Source of the DNA: Spirochaetaceae bacterium
GTDB taxonomy: Bacteria; Spirochaetota; Spirochaetia; SZUA-6; Bin103
Direction: 5' to 3'
NCBI GenBank assembly: GCA_028818385.1
Contig: JAPPNY010000251.1
Coordinates: 1-11,566, forward strand
DNA: 11,566 nt
Shown here: in pieces, positions 6,655-11,566 of the stretch
Numbering within the stretch: the stretch's first letter is position 1
Layout of the letters: every line of letters begins with the position of its first letter
Notes under the pieces: generated by a model
The model's database searches: none
What the model saw: only the letters and a program-made list of their open reading frames with translations
What the model was told of the DNA's origin: nothing
Made by a program: the position numbers and the translations under genes

Positions 6655-8553
6655 ATGCCAGTCGAACCACCCCCGTACGGAGTCGTCAACGCCCGCAACT
6701 GCGGCATGACCGCGCGCGACGGCGTGCGGCTGGCCACCGACGTCTGGCGGCCGGCCCGCGACGGCGAGCCACTGCCGGGCCCGTTCCCGGCGATCCTGTT
6801 GCGCACCCCCTACAACCGCGCGCGCCCCACCCACCAGGAGATGTGCGAGTTCCTGGCCGGCCACGGCTACCTGGCGGCGATCCAGGACTGCCGCGGGCGC
6901 TATGCCTCGGAAGGCGAATTCGTGCTGCTCGCCAACGAGGGCCCCGACGGCTACGACGCGATCGAGTGGCTGGCGGCGCTGCCGTACTGCGACGGCAACG
7001 TCGGCACCTACGGCACCTCCTACCTGGCGTGGGTGCAGAACGCGGCGGCGATCGAGCGGCCGCCGCACCTGAAGGCGATGTGGGTCAACCAGGGCGGCGC
7101 CAACGGCAACACCGCGACGCTGCGCCACAACGGCGCGCTGGAGCTGCGCTGGCTCACCTGGGCGGTGACCTTCGGCACGGTGTCGCGCGAGGCGCTGCGC
7201 GACCCGGATCTGCAGGCGAGCCTCACCCGCGCCGGCGAGCGCATGTACGAGTGGCTCAGGCGCCTGCCGTGGCGCGGCGACGACTCGCCGCTGGCCGGCC
7301 TGCCGGGCTACGAGCGATGTGCCCGCGACCTGTACGAGCACGGCGACGCGGACGAGTTCTGGCAGCAGCCCGGCCTCAACTTCGCCGCCCACTACGACCG
7401 CACCGCAGACGTGCCGACCATGTACGCCGGCTCCTGGTACGACTCCTACACGCGCGCCACGGTCGAGAACTACCAGGCTCTGAGCGCACGGCTGGCCGAC
7501 CAGTCGCTGCTGATGGGGGCGTGGGTGCACGGCGATTCGACCATGGACACCTGCGTGGCCGGCGATGTCGACCTGGGGCCGGGCATGCCGGTCGCGGGCA
7601 ACCTGGCCGCCGACTTCCGGCACCTGGTGAAGCGCTGGTTCGACCGTCACCTGCGCGGGGAGGCCAACGGTGTCGAGTCCGAGCCGCCGGTCCGCCTGTT
7701 CGTGATGGGCGGCGGTCCTGGCGGACGCACCGCCGAGGGTCGGCTGGAGCACGGCGGGCGCTGGCGCACCGAGCGCGAGTGGCCGCTTGCCCGCGCGGTC
7801 CCGACGCCGCTCTACCTGGCGGCCGACGGCGGCCTGACCGCAGACCCGCCGGCCGCGGCCGCCGAGCTGACAGCCCGCTTCGATCCCGAAGACCCGTTGC
7901 CGAGCATCTCCGCCAACACCTCCTCGCTGAACGAGATCCTGCCGTCACCGCCGCGCTTCACGCCGGAGGCGCCGAATGCCATGACGCGGGTGATGATCGT
8001 GCAGGGCGGCGCCGACCAGCGCACGCGGCCCGACGTGCACGGCTGCGAGCCGCCTTTCATGCCGCTGGAGTCCCGGCAGGACGTGCTGCTGTTCGCGACC
8101 GAGCCGCTCGCGGAGCCGCTGGAGGTGACCGGACCGATCTCCGTGACCATCCACCTCTCCTCCGACGCGCCGGACACCGACCTGTTCGCGATGCTGCAGG
8201 ACTACTACCCGCCGAGCGCCGCCTGGCCGGACGGCTACCGCCTGAACGTCGCCGACGGCATCATGCGCGTGCGCTACCGCGACGGCATGGACCGGCCGCG
8301 GCCGATGGAGCCCGGACGGGTGTACCGGATCGCCTTCCCGCTGTATCCCACCAGCAACCTGTTCGCCGCCGGCCACCGCCTGAGGCTGCTGGTCAGCTTC
8401 TCGTCGTTCCCGCGCTTCGACATCAATCCCAACACCGGCGAGCCGATGGGCCGCCACACGCGCACGCGGGTGGCCACCAACATCATCCACCTGTCGCCGG
8501 AGCATCCGTCGTCGATCGAGTTGCCGGTCGTGGGGAAAGGAGGCCGTTCATGA
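6655..8553 (+). CDS. CocE/NonD family hydrolase (peptidase S15-like)
   Basis: A 632-residue serine hydrolase of the CocE/NonD family, which cleaves ester or amide bonds; named relatives include cocaine esterase and alpha-amino acid ester hydrolases. The N-terminal alpha/beta hydrolase part begins with TARDGVRLATDVWRP (19-33) and carries YGTSYLAW (119-126) with nucleophile Ser122. The acid is Asp263 in GSWYDSY and the base His292 in GAWVHGD, spaced as in the family. RGRYASEG (80-87) is the usual conserved segment after the oxyanion strand. From about residue 345 onward the sequence is the jelly-roll C-terminal domain (LYLAADGGL, then PISVTIHLSSDAPDTDLFAML). No signal peptide is visible, so it is probably cytoplasmic. 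The ATG at 6655 has no good SD. Its last 4 bases overlap the next gene (ATGA), so the two are very likely co-translated. The substrate is unknown. Confidence 0.92.
   Translation: MPVEPPPYGVVNARNCGMTARDGVRLATDVWRPARDGEPLPGPFPAILLRTPYNRARPTHQEMCEFLAGHGYLAAIQDCRGRYASEGEFVLLANEGPDGYDAIEWLAALPYCDGNVGTYGTSYLAWVQNAAAIERPPHLKAMWVNQGGANGNTATLRHNGALELRWLTWAVTFGTVSREALRDPDLQASLTRAGERMYEWLRRLPWRGDDSPLAGLPGYERCARDLYEHGDADEFWQQPGLNFAAHYDRTADVPTMYAGSWYDSYTRATVENYQALSARLADQSLLMGAWVHGDSTMDTCVAGDVDLGPGMPVAGNLAADFRHLVKRWFDRHLRGEANGVESEPPVRLFVMGGGPGGRTAEGRLEHGGRWRTEREWPLARAVPTPLYLAADGGLTADPPAAAAELTARFDPEDPLPSISANTSSLNEILPSPPRFTPEAPNAMTRVMIVQGGADQRTRPDVHGCEPPFMPLESRQDVLLFATEPLAEPLEVTGPISVTIHLSSDAPDTDLFAMLQDYYPPSAAWPDGYRLNVADGIMRVRYRDGMDRPRPMEPGRVYRIAFPLYPTSNLFAAGHRLRLLVSFSSFPRFDINPNTGEPMGRHTRTRVATNIIHLSPEHPSSIELPVVGKGGRS
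8536..8543 (+). promoter_or_regulatory. Strong ribosome binding site for the second oxidoreductase
   Basis: AAAGGAGG lies 6 bases before the ATG at 8550, inside the last codons of the hydrolase gene. It fixes the start of the overlapping oxidoreductase and implies its own efficient initiation as well as coupling. Confidence 0.8.
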
Positions 8554-9722
8554 GCCTGCGAGTCGGGCTGGTCGGCTCGCGCTTCGCCGCCAACTTCCAC
8601 GCCGAGTGCTACCGCGGGCTGGGCGAGGGAGCGGTGACCCTTGCCGGGGTCTACTCGCCTACCCCCGAGCGCCGCGACGAGTTCGCCGCGCGCCACGGGG
8701 TGGCGGCCTGCTCCTCGCTCGACGGGTTGCTGGAGGTCTCCGACGTCATCGACGTCTGCGCGCCCCCCTACTCGCACGAGCCGTGCGTGCTCGCCGCCGC
8801 CGCGGCCGGCAAGCACGTTATCGTCGAGAAGCCGTTCACCGGCGCCTTCGGGCCGGCGGACGATCCCGACTGGCGCGGCGACCTCGCCTCCAAGGCCGGG
8901 ATGCTCGAGGAGGCGATGGCCAGCGCATCGCGCATGCGCGACGCGGTCGAGCGGGCCGGCGTCACCCTCTGCTACGCCGAGAACTGGGTGTACGCCCCGT
9001 CCGTGCAGAAAGAGGTCGAGGTCATCGTCAAGACGCGGGCGCGCATCCTGTGGATCCAGGGCGAGGAGTCCCACTCCGGGTCGCACTCGCCGGTCTACGG
9101 CATCTGGGCCAAGACCGGCGGCGGCTCGCTGGTCGGCAAGGGGTGCCACCCGCTCACCGCCGCGCTCTACCTGAAGCGCGTACAGGGGCAGGCCACCGAC
9201 GGCGCCCCGGTGCGGCCGCGCGCGGTCAGCGCCCGCGTCCATCGCCTGACGGCTGCTGCCGGCTTCCACGACCTGGGATGGCTGCGCACGGACTACCACG
9301 ACGTGGAGGACTACTGCCAGGTGCACGTGGTCTTCGACGACGGCACCGTCGCCGACATCCACTCCACGGAGATCGTCATGGGCGGGGTGCACAACTGGCT
9401 GGAGGTGTACGCGAACAACCACCGCATGCGCTGCAACATCAACCCGACCGACACCAACCTCCTCTACAACCCGGAGGAGCGGCAGCTCGACGACGTGTAC
9501 GTGGTGGAGAAGATCGGCACCAAGCAGGGCTGGTCGTTCCCGGCCCCGGACGAGGACTGGGCCACCGGCTACCGCCAGGAGCTGGCCGACTTCCTGGGCG
9601 CGATCCGCGACGGCCGGGAACCGGCGAGCGGCCTGCCGCTGGCGATCGACACCACCGCGGTCCTGTACGCCGCGTACCTGTCGGCGGAGCGGGGCGGCCA
9701 GGAAGTGGACGTCCCGCGATGA
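8550..9722 (+). CDS. Gfo/Idh/MocA family oxidoreductase with an insertion after the EKP motif
   Basis: A 390-residue Gfo/Idh/MocA protein, longer than the one at 1451 and clearly a different subfamily. The Rossmann start is LRVGLVGSRFAANFH (3-17), so the usual second and third motif glycines are replaced (GSRFAA). The family EKP is at 93-95, followed by an extra polar segment (about 98-124, PADDPDWRGD and on) before the next helix (SASRMRDAVERAG). CYAENWVYAP (141-150) and GKGCHPLTAALY (196-207) line the likely active site; His200 is the usual catalytic-region histidine. Residues after about 160 form the C-terminal sheet domain. The start overlaps the hydrolase stop as ATGA and is backed by the SD at 8536. 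Likely an NAD(P)-dependent dehydrogenase or reductase acting on a hydroxy or keto product in the same pathway as the hydrolase; this role is inferred. Confidence 0.87.
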   Translation: MSLRVGLVGSRFAANFHAECYRGLGEGAVTLAGVYSPTPERRDEFAARHGVAACSSLDGLLEVSDVIDVCAPPYSHEPCVLAAAAAGKHVIVEKPFTGAFGPADDPDWRGDLASKAGMLEEAMASASRMRDAVERAGVTLCYAENWVYAPSVQKEVEVIVKTRARILWIQGEESHSGSHSPVYGIWAKTGGGSLVGKGCHPLTAALYLKRVQGQATDGAPVRPRAVSARVHRLTAAAGFHDLGWLRTDYHDVEDYCQVHVVFDDGTVADIHSTEIVMGGVHNWLEVYANNHRMRCNINPTDTNLLYNPEERQLDDVYVVEKIGTKQGWSFPAPDEDWATGYRQELADFLGAIRDGREPASGLPLAIDTTAVLYAAYLSAERGGQEVDVPR

Positions 9723-9763
9723 GTCCGCAACGTGACGAAGGAGGCAGGCGAGGTGTCCGTTGA
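9719..9763 (+). CDS. Possible 14-codon coupling ORF
   Basis: An ATG at 9719 overlaps the oxidoreductase stop (ATGA), opening a 14-residue frame (MSPQRDEGGRRGVR) that stops at 9761-9763, just past the GTG start of the next gene at 9753. Ribosomes re-initiating here would finish on top of that start, so it may serve coupling rather than a peptide. It could equally be chance. Confidence 0.2.
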   Translation: MSPQRDEGGRRGVR

Positions 9764-10484
9764 GCTCGAGGTGAGCCGCGACCGTGTAATGGTCCTGGTC
9801 AAGACCGGCCGCCTAGCGAGCTGGCACCGGCTCACTGAAGACGAGCGCCGATCGGCGGAGCAGGAGCACGTCGACCTGATGCTGTCGGTCGCCGCCCGCC
9901 ACCGCATGCGGCGCCTGGAGGGCTTCCGGCTGATCGGGCAGCAGGGGCGCTGGCAGCGGTTCTGGCTGATCGAGTTTCCGACCTTCGCCGGCGCCGAGGA
10001 GTGGATCGAGGCGGAGATGGCGCCGCCCTACGGCCGGGACGGCTTCTACGAGTACCACCTCGCCCGGCCGCTGGCGCCCGCGCACTTCGACGCCTGGCTG
10101 CCCGGACCGCCGCGGGTGATCGTTCCGCAGGAAGCCGATCCAGCCGTGATCCCGGTGCTCCGCGCCGACCAATCCAGCGTGGTGGTGCTGCAGTTCTCCC
10201 GTTCCGAGGGCGCCGACGGGCGCGCCGATACGGAGCGGACCGAGGGCCTGCGGCGGGTTGCCCGCGAGCACGGGATGCTGCGGCTGGAGTGCTTCCAGCT
10301 CATCGACCCCGTCCCGGCGTGGCACCGCGCCTGGATCTGCGAGTTCCCGGACCTCGCCGGCGCCGAGGCGTGGATCGAGGCGGAGGCGGAGCCTGAGCGC
10401 GCGGCGCGCGCCGGGCGCATCTCCTTCCTGTCGCGCCGCTGGTCACCCGAGTACACCGCCGCCTGGTGCCGGGCCTCCGGCTGA
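9753..10484 (+). CDS. Hypothetical protein with two tandem alpha/beta domains, possibly of ferredoxin-like barrel type
   Basis: I do not recognise a named family. The 243-residue product consists of two copies of one domain. Residues 49-88 and 172-211 align without gaps at a fixed offset of 123, with 23 of 40 positions identical by my count, including FP..AGAE.WIEAE in both. Each copy starts with a hydrophobic strand (VMVLVKTG; SVVVLQFS), then a helix, a strand ending LIxxxxxW, and the WIEAE helix. That order resembles dimeric alpha/beta-barrel proteins (EthD/YCII-like), which act as small accessory enzymes or ligand binders; here the duplication could make an internal pseudo-dimer. The GTG at 9753 is preferred over the GTG at 9732 because AAGGAGG (9738-9744) lies 8 bases upstream. 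It is the third gene of the 6655 operon. No signal peptide or membrane segment is seen. Confidence 0.8.
   Translation: MSVELEVSRDRVMVLVKTGRLASWHRLTEDERRSAEQEHVDLMLSVAARHRMRRLEGFRLIGQQGRWQRFWLIEFPTFAGAEEWIEAEMAPPYGRDGFYEYHLARPLAPAHFDAWLPGPPRVIVPQEADPAVIPVLRADQSSVVVLQFSRSEGADGRADTERTEGLRRVAREHGMLRLECFQLIDPVPAWHRAWICEFPDLAGAEAWIEAEAEPERAARAGRISFLSRRWSPEYTAAWCRASG
9897..10385 (+). repeat. Internal domain duplication within the gene at 9753
   Basis: The two copies encoding residues 49-88 (9897-10016) and 172-211 (10266-10385) share RLExFxLI, WxRxW, EFP, AGAE and WIEAE. The duplication is a protein-level repeat; the DNA has diverged, so it is not recent. Confidence 0.8.
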
Positions 10485-10506
10485 GGGCCGAAGGCTGAGG
10501 CCCGGC
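10468..10506 (+). terminator. Hairpin over the 3' end of the duplicated-domain gene, possible attenuator
   Basis: GCCGGGCCTC (10468-10477) and GAGGCCCGGC (10497-10506) form a perfect 10-bp GC-rich stem with a 19-base loop that holds the stop codon (10482-10484). The loop and the 3' arm also contain a direct repeat GGCTGAGG (10479-10486 and 10493-10500). No T-run follows, so it is not a classical terminator; it may reduce read-through into the permease gene or protect the message end. Confidence 0.4.
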
Positions 10507-10537
10507 GGCGTGAGCGCCTCGACCTGACCGGACGTCC

Positions 10538-11299
10538 ATGCTGCTCGGACAGCCGTTGCCCATCGTGGCGGCGGCCGCGGCGATCGTCGCCGCCTCCTCG
10601 GCGCTGCAGGCCACCGTCGGCTTCGGCCTGGCGCTGCTGGCGATCCCGCTGCTCCACCTGAGCGGCTTCCCGCCCGAGCAGGCGATCGTCATCTCCAGCT
10701 CGGCGATGATGGTGCAGATGGCCAACGGCGTGCTGCGGCTGCGCGCTTCCATAGAGGCGCGCGAGCTCCTGTGGCCGCTGGCGATCACGATGCCGGCCAT
10801 GCTGATCGGCGTGCTGGGCCTGCGGGCGGTGGTCGCCGTGAATCCCGACCTGGCCCGGCAGGCCGCCGGCGCCGTCGTGCTCGGCGCGCTGGTGGTGCTG
10901 CGGGTGGTGAGGCCGGCCCCGCGCGCGCGGGTGGCCTGGCAATGGACCGCGCTGGCGATGAGCACGTCCGGGCTGCTGGGCGGATCCACCGGCATGGGCG
11001 GCGCGCCGCTGGCGCTCTGGTCCTACGCGCACGAGTGGCCGGCGGAGCGCATCCGCGCCACCATCTGGGCGATCGCCCTGCCGGCCACCGGCACGCTGCT
11101 GGCGCTGCTCGCGGCCGCGTTCGGGGCGAGCGCGGTGCGCGCGCTGGCACTTGCGGCGCTGCTCGCGCCGTTCGCCCTGGTCGGCTCGAACGCCGGCTTG
11201 GCGCTCGCGCGCAGGCTGTCGGTCGAGCGGCTGCGCACCGCCGCCGTCGTGGTCCTGGCCGTGCTGGGCGTGAGCACGATCATCCGCCCGCTGCTGTAG
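10538..11299 (+). CDS. TauE/SafE (TSUP) family membrane permease
   Basis: A 253-residue polytopic inner-membrane protein of the TSUP family, whose members export sulfite, sulfoacetate or other organosulfur or small anions. The two related halves of the family are visible: ALQATVGFGLALLAIPLL (22-39) in the first and SGLLGGSTGMGGAPLAL (144-160) in the second, each a glycine-rich family motif. About eight hydrophobic stretches are seen (roughly 8-28, 29-42, 48-65, 77-98, 107-124, 134-150, 173-194, 200-220, plus a C-terminal one at 232-250). The ATG at 10538 has no convincing SD. It follows the duplicated-domain gene by 53 bases, which include the hairpin at 10468-10506, so it may be in the same operon at reduced level. 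Substrate unknown; an export role for a pathway product is inference. Confidence 0.85.
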   Translation: MLLGQPLPIVAAAAAIVAASSALQATVGFGLALLAIPLLHLSGFPPEQAIVISSSAMMVQMANGVLRLRASIEARELLWPLAITMPAMLIGVLGLRAVVAVNPDLARQAAGAVVLGALVVLRVVRPAPRARVAWQWTALAMSTSGLLGGSTGMGGAPLALWSYAHEWPAERIRATIWAIALPATGTLLALLAAAFGASAVRALALAALLAPFALVGSNAGLALARRLSVERLRTAAVVVLAVLGVSTIIRPLL

Positions 11300-11311
11300 A
11301 CGCCACGAACC

Positions 11312-11324
11312 GGCGCTACGCGCC
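11312..11324. terminator. Short hairpin between convergent ends
   Basis: GGCGC-TAC-GCGCC is a perfect 5-bp stem with a 3-base loop over the stop codon of the leftward gene, 12 bases after the permease stop. No U-tract; weak candidate for a shared transcription end. Confidence 0.2.
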
Positions 11325-11566
11325 CGCGCGGCTCACGTGGGCCAGGAAGTCGGCAGTCGTGGCGCTGTCCACGATCCACTCGCCCGCTTCGGCGAGGCGA
11401 TCCGCGTCGGTCACGCCGGCCAGCACCGCCGACAGCCGCTCCGCCGCCGCCGGACCGAACCGCCGCTCCGCCAAACGGTGCAGCAGCACCCTGTGCCGTT
11501 CGATCCCTTGCTCGATACCCCGTTCCAGGATTTCCGCTTCCCAGCGATCGATCTTCTCCAACAACA
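11316..11566 (-). CDS. C-terminal end of a probable Rpn/DUF4351-type nuclease-related protein (partial)
   Basis: Only the last 82-83 residues are in the window and the frame runs off the right edge, so the true start is outside; the ATG at 11564 is probably internal. The visible part has a repetitive charged helix (ERGIEQGIERHRVLLHRLAE, 14-33), then RFGPAAAERLSAVLAG (35-50) and a helical end (ADRLAEAGEWIVDS, 54-67). This matches the C-terminal pattern I know from Rpn-family (PD-(D/E)XK, transposase_31-like) and DUF4351 proteins, where EQGIEQG-type repeats precede an RFG helix. No nuclease motif is within view because that domain would be upstream. The call rests on pattern memory of a short segment and is moderate at best. 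Confidence 0.5.
   Translation of the reverse strand, partial: LLEKIDRWEAEILERGIEQGIERHRVLLHRLAERRFGPAAAERLSAVLAGVTDADRLAEAGEWIVDSATTADFLAHVSRAGA

Noticed and set aside
6649..7752. Open frame of 367 codons on the minus strand
   Set aside because: Antisense to the CocE-type hydrolase whose catalytic residues are intact; no family pattern in the translation.
6843..8549. Long upstream extension of the second oxidoreductase frame (to 959 codons)
   Set aside because: The extension is Arg/Ala/Pro-rich and overlaps the hydrolase in another frame. The ATG at 8550 has a strong SD and starts exactly at the Rossmann fold, so no fusion is present.
8274..9422. Open frame of 382 codons on the minus strand
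   Set aside because: Antisense to the hydrolase C-terminus and the second oxidoreductase; rich in His, Val, Asp and Arg as expected for a shadow.
10046..11032. Open frame of 328 codons on the minus strand
   Set aside because: Antisense to the duplicated-domain protein and the permease; Arg, Gln and His-rich without a recognisable domain.
1..11566. CRISPR array, tRNA, rRNA or insertion-sequence ends
   Set aside because: No regularly spaced repeats, no cloverleaf-like arms and no terminal inverted repeats with a transposase were seen by eye. A tRNA scan and repeat search would settle it.

Overview
This is a high-GC bacterial window (by eye about two thirds GC or more, with the third-codon-position GC bias that produces many long antisense shadow frames). 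It is tightly packed and no gene-free stretch exceeds about 70 bases. Good Shine-Dalgarno sites (GGAGGG, AAGGAGG) and GTG starts support a bacterial host. The lineage cannot be fixed from the sequence: no rRNA, tRNA or ribosomal protein gene is present. The gene mix (CocE/NonD hydrolase, several Gfo/Idh/MocA-type enzymes, omega-transaminase, small-molecule exporters) suits a metabolically broad heterotroph.

Layout. Positions 1-1449 (+): C-terminal bulk of a SulP anion transporter with a STAS domain, cut by the window edge. 1451-2446 (-): Gfo/Idh/MocA oxidoreductase, convergent with the transporter. 2488-3300 (+): alpha/beta hydrolase, divergent from the oxidoreductase across 41 bases. 3343-5247 (+): a large GHKL (Hsp90/MutL/MORC-like) ATPase with an acidic linker, an Ig-like domain and an unrecognised C-terminal module. 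5256-6584 (-): class III omega-amino acid:pyruvate-type aminotransferase. 6655-8553 (+): CocE/NonD hydrolase. 8550-9722 (+): second Gfo/Idh/MocA protein, overlapping the previous gene by 4 bases. 9753-10484 (+): protein made of two copies of a small alpha/beta domain. 10538-11299 (+): TauE/SafE-type permease. 11316-11566 (-): C-terminal end of a probable Rpn/DUF4351-type protein, cut by the window edge.

How the genes may work together. The run 6655-10484 looks like one transcription unit (ATGA overlap, then a 30-base gap with a strong internal SD). With the divergent aminotransferase it reads as a catabolic module: an ester or amide hydrolase, an NAD(P)-dependent oxidoreductase, a small possible barrel-fold accessory protein and a PLP transaminase that would move amino groups to pyruvate. 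The permease downstream could export an organic or sulfur-containing anion. The substrate is unknown, and the pathway reading is inference from gene order.

The gene that fits least with this metabolism is the GHKL ATPase at 3343-5247. It has intact ATP-binding motifs but an unusual architecture and no visible partner nuclease, kinase or methylase next to it. It is the best candidate here for an undescribed system. No CRISPR array, insertion sequence, tRNA or rRNA was seen.
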